DNA of 9,749 nt from Janthinobacterium sp. (GTDB taxonomy: Bacteria > Pseudomonadota > Gammaproteobacteria > Burkholderiales > Burkholderiaceae_D). The DNA is taken from the NCBI GenBank assembly GCA_003482555.1, contig DMYQ01000191.1:1-9749 (forward strand), given 5' to 3'. The notes under the pieces are model-generated. The model worked only from the letters and a program-made list of their open reading frames with translations, was not told the DNA's origin and did no database searches. Every line of letters begins with the position of its first letter. Position 1 is the stretch's first letter. Made by a program: the position numbers and the translations under genes. Of the stretch, positions 1 through 5,525 are shown in pieces.

Positions 1-50
1 CAACTGCGCCCCCTACTCGATTGAGTGAACTTGTCGTAACGGGACGTGTA

Positions 51-293
51 ATGTCATCTGAGCAAATTGGCGAGTACGAAATCGAATATACGGGCATGCG
101 CTTGCCGATCGGGAACGGTTGGGCGGCCCACCTGGCCATTTACGGTCCTTCACCGAACCCCATGCATAGAAACAGCATTTTCCCGGGCCAGCGGGTCTCC
201 ATTGGGGCCGTATTCCAGGACGAGGCAGCGGCCGAGGCGGAGGCGCACAAGGTGGCACTGGCCATGCTCGATGCCAGCGCTTCGCGCCGCTGA
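51..293 (+). CDS. Small hypothetical protein (80 aa)
   Basis: I do not recognise this protein and assign no function. It is short, soluble-looking and has no signal peptide, membrane helix or cysteine. The N-terminal half (around residues 8-40) alternates polar and hydrophobic residues and contains an aromatic W-A-A-H-L-A-I-Y-G-P stretch. The C-terminal part (from about residue 55) is Ala/Glu-rich and probably helical. The ATG at 51 is chosen because a purine-rich GGGACG lies 4 nt upstream; a TTG at 21 would add 10 residues but has no visible ribosome binding site. The codon pattern fits a high-GC host, and opposite-strand ORFs here look like shadows. It could be one of the small orphan proteins typical of Oxalobacteraceae; that is inference. 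Confidence 0.6.
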   Translation: MSSEQIGEYEIEYTGMRLPIGNGWAAHLAIYGPSPNPMHRNSIFPGQRVSIGAVFQDEAAAEAEAHKVALAMLDASASRR

Positions 294-369
294 GCCGTGC
301 CGGAGACAAGCGAGCCCGGCCGATTTGATTCCACTTTTTCCGCAAAACTCCTTGCTATCGCGTCATAGT

Positions 370-399
370 TTGACTAAGGTTAACTTCCCGGGGTATCAA
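370..399 (+). promoter_or_regulatory. Putative sigma-70 promoter for the 445-765 gene
   Basis: TTGACT (370-375) matches the -35 consensus at five of six bases. After an 18-nt spacer, TATCAA (394-399) is a moderate -10 (four of six). Transcription would begin near 406, about 40 nt before the ATG at 445. Position and -35 quality support it; the long spacer and imperfect -10 keep confidence modest. Confidence 0.4.
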
Positions 400-444
400 A
401 TGTGCCGCGATCGAAGTGGTACCTGAAACGACAGGAGAACGACG

Positions 445-765
445 ATGGAGCAAGATGAAAAGTGCCGACCGACAACGTCGGTGCCGCTGGATAACCGGCA
501 AGCGGACGCCGCGATGCCGGCCTTGGTATTACTGGAAATCGATCCGGCCGTGGTCGTCAATGGCGAGCGCCACGACGACGTCTACGTCGCCGAAGATGTG
601 CGCACCTACGGCGCCATGCGCGAGACTTGTCCCATGTGCATCGGAAAACATTTGCAACTCGTGTTGCGACAAAAGGATGTCCGGCTGGCCCACCTGTTTT
701 GCGCCAATTGCACGCGCTGTTACGACGCCCGCTTTGCCGACGGTTCCTCGGCCCTGAATTACTGA
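445..765 (+). CDS. Hypothetical protein with zinc-ribbon-like cysteine cluster (106 aa)
   Basis: This small protein has no signal peptide or membrane helix, so it is probably cytoplasmic. Its clearest feature is a cysteine cluster: Cys62-x2-Cys65 (in T-C-P-M-C-I-G), then Cys86-x2-Cys89-x2-Cys92 (in F-C-A-N-C-T-R-C-Y). Two CxxC knuckles about 20 residues apart are the usual layout of a zinc ribbon, and the extra Cys92 is an additional possible ligand. Residues 25-55 are acidic and hydrophobic (LVLLEIDPAVVV, then a D/E-rich stretch) and may form a small beta domain. A good Shine-Dalgarno, AGGAGA, lies 7 nt before the ATG. A putative promoter at 370-399 and a GC hairpin directly after the stop suggest a single-gene unit. 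The function is unknown; zinc binding is inferred from cysteine spacing only. Confidence 0.7.
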   Translation: MEQDEKCRPTTSVPLDNRQADAAMPALVLLEIDPAVVVNGERHDDVYVAEDVRTYGAMRETCPMCIGKHLQLVLRQKDVRLAHLFCANCTRCYDARFADGSSALNY

Positions 766-806
766 GGCTGGCGCCGCCATCCCGGGCCGGGGTGCGCGCG
801 CCAGCC
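766..806 (+). other. GC-rich hairpin directly after the stop codon of the zinc-ribbon-like gene
   Basis: GGCTGGCGC (766-774) is perfectly complementary to GCGCCAGCC (798-806). The loop region between them contains a second self-complementary segment (CCCGG...CCGGG). No T-run follows, so it is not a standard intrinsic terminator. It could stabilise the 3' end or help Rho-dependent termination before the gene at 897. Confidence 0.35.
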
Positions 807-896
807 ACCATGGAAAGAAGGCCCGCACGGGCGCGACGTTCGCGGTTACCATATGGCATTGAAAGTGCCGCAACCGCCTTCGTTGGAGACTTCTAC

Positions 897-1142
897 TTGG
901 ATCAGATCGACACCGCCCCGGCTTTCGGCTTCACCATGCCGACACCGGCCTACCTGGCCGGCGCCTTCCTGTTCGGCGTGATAGGTTTTGCCGCCTTTCG
1001 TTACGGCAAGAACGTGGCCAGCCCGTCCGCCAAATGGCTGGGCATGGCCCTGATGGTCTACCCCTACGCAATTTCGCAGACCTGGTTGCTCTACCTGGTG
1101 GGCGGCGGCCTGTGCGCCGGCCTGTACTGGTTTCGCGATTAA
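897..1142 (+). CDS. Small two-helix inner-membrane protein (81 aa, TTG start)
   Basis: The protein has two predicted membrane helices: about residues 17-34 (AYLAGAFLFGVIGFAAFRYG) and about 47-77 (GMALMVYPYAISQTWLLYLVGGG), joined by a short basic loop with K-N-V-A-S-P-S-A-K-W. It is probably an inner-membrane protein of unknown function. The reading frame stays open further upstream, but the upstream residues are Arg/Pro-rich and look non-coding. The TTG at 897 is chosen because GGAGA (884-888) sits 8 nt before it; an ATG at 810 lacks an equivalent site and would add an unlikely basic leader. The gene ends 13 nt before a strong hairpin terminator. I believe similar short proteins occur in other Oxalobacteraceae, but that is from memory and not tested. 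Confidence 0.65.
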   Translation: MDQIDTAPAFGFTMPTPAYLAGAFLFGVIGFAAFRYGKNVASPSAKWLGMALMVYPYAISQTWLLYLVGGGLCAGLYWFRD

Positions 1143-1155
1143 GTCTCTCCCAAAA

Positions 1156-1189
1156 CGATAAAAGCCCGGCACGAACCGGGCTTTTATCG
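1156..1189. terminator. Bidirectional intrinsic terminator between convergent genes
   Basis: A perfect 14-bp inverted repeat (1156-1169 with 1176-1189) encloses a 6-nt loop, CACGAA. The GC-rich core (GCCCGG/CCGGGC) is flanked by AAAA on one arm and TTTT on the other, so each strand reads as a GC stem followed by a U-rich stretch. It lies between the stops of the converging genes at 897-1142 (plus) and 1217-1408 (minus) and can serve both. Confidence 0.85.
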
Positions 1190-1216
1190 AGAACGCCGGA
1201 GCGACCACCTGGGCGG

Positions 1217-1408
1217 CTACAGGTTCAGGTGCGGAAGATAACCGCCTGGAATGATGCCGAATACTGAAAGAATGATCAATATCAGCAAGATGATGAACAG
1301 AACCCGGACGATCTGCGCCACCGGCGCCGGCAGGGGAAGCATGGCGACCAGCCACCAGATGAGTCCGAAGACCACCAGGTAGACAATGAGGGTGATGATG
1401 AGATTCAT
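1217..1408 (-). CDS. Small hydrophobic membrane protein (63 aa)
   Basis: This protein is almost entirely membrane-embedded. Helix 1 covers about residues 3-23 (LIITLIVYLVVFGLIWWLVA), a short Pro-rich turn follows (LPLPAPVAQ), and helix 2 covers about residues 29-47 (IVRVLFIILLILIILSVFG). A short IPGGYLPHLNL tail ends the protein. The ATG at 1408 is chosen because GAGG lies 7 nt upstream on the minus strand; the frame stays open 16 codons further but without a good start. It resembles a widespread class of roughly 60-residue two-helix membrane proteins (the type annotated as Thivi_2564 family), a resemblance judged by eye. The role is unknown. It ends just before the shared bidirectional terminator. 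Confidence 0.7.
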   Translation of the reverse strand: MNLIITLIVYLVVFGLIWWLVAMLPLPAPVAQIVRVLFIILLILIILSVFGIIPGGYLPHLNL

Positions 1409-1511
1409 TTTTTTCCTCTGCGGCAAAACAGCTATTGATCGAAGCGACCCGCTCACAATAACGGGAAACGCCCGGCTTTACTGTACGCCAGGGCACATAG
1501 CGCGCCGGCCT

Positions 1512-1525
1512 CGCGCGCGCGCGCG
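1512..1525. repeat. (CG)7 dinucleotide run
   Basis: Seven uninterrupted CG steps lie just downstream of the stop of the minus-strand gene at 1543-2001, in non-coding DNA. Alternating CG tracts are prone to slippage and Z-DNA formation. No regulatory role is visible. Confidence 0.6.
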
Positions 1526-1542
1526 GACCTCGCCGGAGGATC

Positions 1543-2001
1543 TCAGTCCTGGCCCAGCAAATCGTGGGCGTTCAAGATGGCGAAAGCGATGTCGGGATGC
1601 TGGTCGATGCAGCGCCGCAGCGCCGCCGGAATGGCTTGCCGGGTCTTGCGGCACAGGCCGGGGCGTTCCAGCAATTCGATGCTGAAGCCGCGCGCGCTAC
1701 GCACTTCGCGCGCGCTGGGCGTGATGCGCAACTCGATGCCGAGCAGCGCGCGCATGCGCTGCACCAGTTTATTCAATTCCCCGTAACTGGCGACGGCGCC
1801 TATGCGCTCGATCAGCTTTTTTTCTTCTTCGCGGGTGAGCATCAGGATGCGGGCGTCGTCTGCGTCGACCAGGTTTTCGCGCCCGCACACGCACAGCCCG
1901 GGTGGGCATTCCTTGCGTCTCGGAGGGGATGCCGCTGCTTGCATGGGAGTCGCGCCGTCGGTGGGCTTGTCAGGGGAGGCAATCCGACCTCGATCGTTCA
2001 A
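1543..2001 (-). CDS. Hypothetical protein with N-terminal cysteine motif (152 aa)
   Basis: I do not recognise a named family. Residues 1-30 are low-complexity and probably disordered. A cysteine motif follows: Cys32-x4-Cys37-x-Cys39-G-R-E-N. Next is a charged, probably helical region (about 47-90) with L-T-R-E-E-E-K-K-L-I-E-R-I. The last third (about 105-152) has Cys117 and Cys131 and ends in a hydrophobic helix, A-I-L-N-A-H-D-L-L-G. There is no signal peptide or membrane segment. The chosen start is TTG at 2001, with AAAGGA 3 nt upstream, which is rather close. An ATG at 1944 would remove the disordered first 19 residues and is a real alternative. The gene is divergent from the beta-lactamase, about 155 nt between starts, but it does not look like an AmpR/PenR-type regulator: no helix-turn-helix is recognisable. 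Confidence 0.65.
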   Translation of the reverse strand: MNDRGRIASPDKPTDGATPMQAAASPPRRKECPPGLCVCGRENLVDADDARILMLTREEEKKLIERIGAVASYGELNKLVQRMRALLGIELRITPSAREVRSARGFSIELLERPGLCRKTRQAIPAALRRCIDQHPDIAFAILNAHDLLGQD

Positions 2002-2117
2002 GTATCCTTTGCCCTGCGGCCGCTGTCAATCGCCGGCACGGTCGCGCGCCTGCCTGGCGCGTCCGCCAAGGTTGCGTGCATGCCACGCCAAAAAAAACCT
2101 ATTTGGCGCCATGCAAT

Positions 2118-2123
2118 TATAAT
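2118..2123 (+). promoter_or_regulatory. Perfect -10 box upstream of the beta-lactamase
   Basis: TATAAT (2118-2123) is a perfect -10 hexamer placed about 34 nt before the beta-lactamase ATG. At 17-18 nt spacing the -35 position is A-rich and non-consensus, so the promoter may be weak or activator-dependent. No divergent LysR-type regulator is visible beside it. Confidence 0.4.
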
Positions 2124-2156
2124 GTCCGTCTTCCTTCAAAGTCCCTTGCCTTCAAC

Positions 2157-3035
2157 ATGAATCTTTTTCACCAACGCCGCTCCCTGTTGCTGGCTCTTGC
2201 CAGCGCCCCTTTCGCCGGCTCCGCCATCGCTGCCGCTCAAGCGCCTGTCACGAGCCAGTCGCGCTTCGCGGAGCTCGAGCGTGGCACCGGTGGACGCCTC
2301 GGCATCGCCGCCATCGACACGGGCAGCGGCCGGCAAATCGACTACCGTTCGAGTGAACGTTTTCCTTTGTGCAGCACGTGCAAGATCATGGTGACGTCGG
2401 CCATCCTGTCGCACAGCGCCAACGACGAAGCCCTGCTGCAGCGGCGCCTCAAGTATCCGAAAAGCGAACTGGTGGCGAACTCGCCCGTGACGGAAAAGAA
2501 CCATGACAAGGGCATGACGGTGGCTGAATTGTGCGCCGCAGCGATGCAATACAGCGACAACACGGCCACCAATCTGCTCTTGAAAGTGCTGGGCGGGCCG
2601 GCCGCCGTGACGGCCTACGCGCGCACCATCGGCGACAGCGTGTTCCGCCTCGACCGCCGCGAGACCATGCTGAACACGGCCATCCCCGGCGACGAGCGCG
2701 ACACGTCGACGCCGCTGGCCATGATGCTGAGCCTGCGCAAGCTGGGTCTGGGCGAGGCGCTGGGGCCGGCACAGCAAGAGCGCTTGCAGCAATGGATGCT
2801 GGGTTGTACCACCGGCGCGGAAAAGATACGGGCTGGCGTCGCCGCCAACTGGAAAGTGGGCGACAAGAGCGGCGGCGGCGCCTTTGGCACGACCAACGAC
2901 GTCGCCCTGCTGTGGCCGCCGGGCAGGGAGCCCATCGTCCTGGCCGTGTATTTCACCCAGCCGGAGAAGGACGCCAAGACACGCAATGACGTCGTCGCCG
3001 CGGCGACCAAGCTCAGCATCGAACTGCTGGCTTAA
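2157..3035 (+). CDS. bla: Class A (serine) beta-lactamase
   Basis: This periplasmic enzyme hydrolyses beta-lactam antibiotics through an acyl-serine intermediate. At 292 residues it is normal length for class A. Residues 1-27 form a signal peptide; R-R-S-L-L-L-A-L suggests possible Tat export, with cleavage near A-I-A-A-A. All catalytic motifs are present: Ser73-T-C-Lys76 (Ambler S70xxK73), Ser133-Asp134-Asn135 (SDN130), Glu169-x3-Asn173 (E166/N170 of the omega loop) and Lys237-Ser-Gly (KSG 234-236). Oddities are Cys72 and Cys75 flanking the active serine (Ambler 69 and 72), and Asn109 just before S-P-V-T-E-K, where class A enzymes usually carry an aromatic residue (Ambler 105). There is no Cys at Ambler 238, so a KPC-type 69-238 disulfide is absent. 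The ATG at 2157 is the only start that gives a proper signal peptide, although no clear Shine-Dalgarno precedes it. The substrate spectrum cannot be read from sequence; a chromosomal species-specific enzyme is the likely status. Confidence 0.95.
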   Translation: MNLFHQRRSLLLALASAPFAGSAIAAAQAPVTSQSRFAELERGTGGRLGIAAIDTGSGRQIDYRSSERFPLCSTCKIMVTSAILSHSANDEALLQRRLKYPKSELVANSPVTEKNHDKGMTVAELCAAAMQYSDNTATNLLLKVLGGPAAVTAYARTIGDSVFRLDRRETMLNTAIPGDERDTSTPLAMMLSLRKLGLGEALGPAQQERLQQWMLGCTTGAEKIRAGVAANWKVGDKSGGGAFGTTNDVALLWPPGREPIVLAVYFTQPEKDAKTRNDVVAAATKLSIELLA

Positions 3036-3216
3036 AAAATACGCGGGGCGCGCTGGCCGGGTCTTTGAAAATTCGATGCGAGGTCGAAGGTATGACGCGC
3101 CGATGCAGCGTACGGCGAGTCTGGATACGTATCGAACGCGGCGATGTGCGCGATGACGTCTGGCGGCTCGGGTGATTCTTGATCGATGCGCATAGCCGGT
3201 TTCTGACGTTGAAGAT

Positions 3217-3612
3217 TCAAGATGGCGGTAGGCCGGCTTGGGCCTCGGGTTCGTGGCAAACCACTTCGATGTTGTGTCCGTCCGGAGCAAGGACGAAAGC
3301 CGCATAGTAGTTCGCGTGGTAGTGTGGGCGCAGACCAGGGGCACCATTGTCATTGCCGCCCGCCTCCAGAGCCGCGCGATGGAAGGCTTCGACTTGCTGG
3401 CGATTCGCGGCCGTGAATGCCAAGTGAAGGTGCGCCGGCTTCTCATCGGTTTGGAACAGGCATAATGAAGCCTTCCCTTTTGAACAAAGCTCAACACCGT
3501 AGGTCGGCGTCCCCTCCGAGGCAATAATTACGCCGAGCGGTTCGAGTGCCTTGAGGAAGAATGCTTTGCTTGCCGCATAGTCGCTGACTCCAAATTTCAC
3601 GTGATCAAACAT
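3217..3612 (-). CDS. VOC family (glyoxalase/dioxygenase-fold) protein
   Basis: A single small vicinal-oxygen-chelate protein of 131 residues, the usual size for one two-module VOC chain that works as a dimer. The first strand carries His4 (M-F-D-H-V-K-F-G-V), the third-quarter strand carries His63 (H-L-H-L-A-F), and the last strand carries Glu116 in the classic D-G-H-N-I-E-V-V pattern. These match the three conserved metal-ligand positions, so a divalent metal site is likely. Superfamily roles include glyoxalase I, fosfomycin or bleomycin resistance proteins and dioxygenases; nothing here selects among them. The ATG at 3612 has a strong CAGGAG 5 nt upstream. The gene converges with the beta-lactamase and is separated by a terminator from the cytochrome-porin gene upstream, so it is probably transcribed alone. 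Confidence 0.85.
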   Translation of the reverse strand: MFDHVKFGVSDYAASKAFFLKALEPLGVIIASEGTPTYGVELCSKGKASLCLFQTDEKPAHLHLAFTAANRQQVEAFHRAALEAGGNDNGAPGLRPHYHANYYAAFVLAPDGHNIEVVCHEPEAQAGLPPS

Positions 3613-3743
3613 GGGTACTCCTGAAATGTGTGCGGTGTTTTAAAACGGCCCGATGCGCAATTGCTGTGGTCAAGTAATTTCGGCGCACAAGACGGCGCAT
3701 GTGCGGTGCGGTGCGGCGCTATCGGCGCCTCTTCGGCATACCG

Positions 3744-3765
3744 AAAAAGGGGAATTTTTTCCCCT
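3744..3765 (-). terminator. Intrinsic terminator of the cytochrome-porin gene
   Basis: Read on the minus strand, AGGGGAA and TTCCCCT form a 7-bp stem with a 4-nt loop, immediately followed by further T residues and then CGG. It begins 35 nt after the stop of the cytochrome-porin gene, at the expected distance, and makes that gene a separate unit from the VOC gene downstream. Confidence 0.6.
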
Positions 3766-3800
3766 GCTTCGATTCATGCGACAAGGCCGCAGCGCCTTGC

Positions 3801-5192
3801 TCAATAGGCCGCCCACAGATAGACAAACAGGGTATTGTTGCCCTTCGCGCCGCGGCCGGCACCATCGTAATTGCTGGCCGCGCCATTGTAGCGGTCGAAT
3901 TTGTAGTATTGCGCCCCCAGTCGCAGGTTCTGGCCGGGAATCCAGAATATCTCGGGTATCCAGCCGCGCGTATCGGGCTTGTTCGCGGCGCTGCCTGAAA
4001 TGGCGATGGCATTGGTGCCGCCGTTGCCATCGTCTTGCGCGCCCGGATACAAAGTCTCGTCGCTTGAACCCCAGGTATTGAAATAAGTCAGGCTGGCGCC
4101 ATACTTGGCGTCATGGATATAACTGCCCTTGAGGCGCAATTGACGCAGCGTGTCGGATGCCTTGCTGCTCACGCCGGTGACGTCGCCGCCGCTGATCGAT
4201 TCCGAAATATAACTCAACTGCCCCGTCGCCGTGTGGCGATCGGCCAGGAATTGATACTGGGCGTCAACGCCGCGGTCGCGGTATTGCGTGGTCGGGCCGG
4301 CCGCCACGTTGGGATCTTGATACACGCTGGCGTTCATGCCAAAGACGCCCAGCATGGCATGCTGATTGCCCCAGTCATGCGTGAGCGCGAAGCGCACGTA
4401 AGGATTCACGCCCCGCAACCGCGTCTCCAACTCGTCCCCTTCCGAGAGCAGGGAAAAGGCCCCCTTGGCGCTTTGATAGCCCGCCACTTCGGCATACACG
4501 GTATTGTTCCACAAGGTATAGGCACCCAGGCCGACCGCTTGCTGCCCCAATTGCGCCACCATCGGTTGCGCGGTGGGGCCGGTAAAGCCAAACCCGGTCG
4601 GGACATATTGCATCCACGCGGGCGCCGTATTCCACACGTCCGAGACCGAGGGATTGTTATTCAAACTCACGCCGCTGACCCAGTCATAGCCCGCCCCCGT
4701 CCATTGCGTGGCGTAGCGTATATCGATATTGTCGGCGTGCGTATGGCCTTTCCAGGCCAGCGTGTCGGGATCCTGGCTGGCATAGTTTTCATAGGTGATT
4801 TGCCCGAACATGCCGACCTTGTCGGCGATCTTTCCGCCAAACAGGACACTGCCGGTCTGGAACAGGGCGACGGCATCCTTGGCGAAATCGACCGAAGGCT
4901 GGTCGCTGACCGTGTTTTTAGTGCTGGTGTAACTGGCCACGCCCATCACCGCCAAGGGCACGGCTACCCGCTGGCCCAGCGTATAGCCCGTCAATTTGAA
5001 GGTGCGGCCAAACGGCGTGAGCTCGGGAAATTGGCCGCCGGCGTGGCAAGTTATGCATTGTTGCCCGGTTTGACGGGAGAATACCGGGGTGGCATGGGCG
5101 AGTATCGGACTGGCCAGGCTTTGCACCAGCCATATCGAGAGCGCGATGCGGCGGGAATATCTCATCATTTTACTGAAAACGGAAATTTTCAA
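3801..5192 (-). CDS. Cyc2-like monohaem cytochrome c fused to an outer-membrane beta-barrel
   Basis: The predicted product is an outer-membrane electron-transfer protein of 463 residues. Residues 1-34 form a signal peptide: basic n-region ending M-R-Y-S-R-R, hydrophobic core I-A-L-S-I-W-L-V, cleavage near A-H-A. Directly after it comes one covalent haem site, Cys46-I-T-Cys49-His50, within R-Q-T-G-Q-Q-C-I-T-C-H, then F-P-E-L-T-P-F-G-R-T-F-K and G-Y (69-70). This RQTGxxCxxCH...FGRxFKxxGY order is the hallmark of the Cyc2 cytochrome-porin family, whose characterised members oxidise Fe(II) at the cell surface. The remaining 390 residues are rich in Gly, aromatic and alternating hydrophobic residues, suit a barrel of roughly 14-16 strands, and end in F-V-Y-L-W-A-A-Y. 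The length fits Cyc2 (about 400-480). The TTG at 5192 is preferred because AAGGAG lies 6 nt before it; an ATG at 5213 would add 7 residues but embeds that site inside the gene. The electron donor here is unknown; iron oxidation is inference. Confidence 0.85.
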   Translation of the reverse strand: MKISVFSKMMRYSRRIALSIWLVQSLASPILAHATPVFSRQTGQQCITCHAGGQFPELTPFGRTFKLTGYTLGQRVAVPLAVMGVASYTSTKNTVSDQPSVDFAKDAVALFQTGSVLFGGKIADKVGMFGQITYENYASQDPDTLAWKGHTHADNIDIRYATQWTGAGYDWVSGVSLNNNPSVSDVWNTAPAWMQYVPTGFGFTGPTAQPMVAQLGQQAVGLGAYTLWNNTVYAEVAGYQSAKGAFSLLSEGDELETRLRGVNPYVRFALTHDWGNQHAMLGVFGMNASVYQDPNVAAGPTTQYRDRGVDAQYQFLADRHTATGQLSYISESISGGDVTGVSSKASDTLRQLRLKGSYIHDAKYGASLTYFNTWGSSDETLYPGAQDDGNGGTNAIAISGSAANKPDTRGWIPEIFWIPGQNLRLGAQYYKFDRYNGAASNYDGAGRGAKGNNTLFVYLWAAY

Positions 5193-5198
5193 CTTCTT

Positions 5199-5204
5199 CT
5201 CCTT
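5199..5204 (-). promoter_or_regulatory. Ribosome binding site that decides the TTG start of the cytochrome-porin gene
   Basis: On the minus strand AAGGAG is followed by the 6-nt spacer AAGAAG and then TTG at 5192. This is a near-ideal Shine-Dalgarno arrangement. The only upstream ATG (5213) has just a weak AGG before it. Confidence 0.65.
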
Positions 5205-5269
5205 GAGGTGCATTGCATGACCTGCTTAGCGGGTTTGCCGGCGCATTTTCGCCATCGCCAGTGCCGAAT

Positions 5270-5312
5270 TTAAAAAATACAATATTAACAATGTTTGAAG
5301 TGTATACGCTTC
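5270..5312. promoter_or_regulatory. AT-rich block and imperfect palindrome in the divergent control region
   Basis: The 333-nt gap between the cytochrome-porin gene and the permease holds no gene. At 5270-5295 it becomes strongly AT-rich, unlike the surrounding DNA. Next to it, 5297-5312 reads GAAGTGTATACGCTTC, a 16-bp inverted repeat with 14 of 16 positions symmetric around GTATAC. The block lies about 80-120 nt upstream of the cytochrome start, suitable for its promoter and an operator. I could not assign convincing -35/-10 boxes or a regulator, and saw no clear Fur or FNR site. Confidence 0.3.
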
Positions 5313-5412
5313 GTCTGGCAAGGCCCGCCGCGCGCGGCCGGATTGTTGTTTTGCGCCTACAGATCAGCGTTTCAGGCTGAGCCTTGGCGTGGACAGGGCG
5401 CCGCGTTTCTAC

Positions 5413-5441
5413 TTGCAATAAAATACACAATCCGGTCTAAT
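5413..5441 (+). promoter_or_regulatory. Putative sigma-70 promoter for the DMT permease
   Basis: TTGCAA (-35, 5413-5418) and TCTAAT (-10, 5436-5441) are separated by an ideal 17 nt. Transcription would start near 5448, giving a leader of about 78 nt before the ATG at 5526. The leader shows no strong Shine-Dalgarno at the expected place. Confidence 0.5.
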
Positions 5442-5525
5442 GCCCACCTCACAGCGGGGTGGAGATATGCGCGACCAGTTATTTGACCTTTATTCGACCT
5501 GCGCACTGACATCGATTCCGACCAC

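Noticed and set aside
766..806. Intrinsic terminator after the zinc-ribbon-like gene
   Set aside because: The stem is strong but no T-run follows on either strand, so it is listed only as a hairpin.
1564..2160. Plus-strand ORF of 198 codons opposite the 152-residue gene
   Set aside because: The minus-strand frame has a more protein-like composition (charged helix, cysteine motif). This frame lacks a ribosome site and has a run of Phe from a poly-T stretch.
2370..2890. KPC/SME-type carbapenemase signature suggested by Cys at Ambler 69
   Set aside because: The partner Cys238 is absent: the motif after K-S-G is G-G-A-F-G, so the diagnostic disulfide cannot form.
3036..3216. Possible gene remnant between the beta-lactamase and VOC genes (a minus-strand frame is open at 3032-3259)
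   Set aside because: The open frame has no ribosome site, overlaps both neighbours and matches no family I know. I see no clear terminator there either.
2136..3524. Minus-strand ORF of 462 codons opposite the beta-lactamase
   Set aside because: The beta-lactamase has all catalytic motifs in the plus frame; the antisense translation has none and also overlaps the VOC gene.
4113..5273. Long plus-strand ORF (386 codons) opposite the cytochrome-porin gene
   Set aside because: Its translation is low-complexity Gly/Arg/His-rich with no recognisable motif. The minus strand encodes a signal peptide, haem motif and barrel, so this is a shadow.
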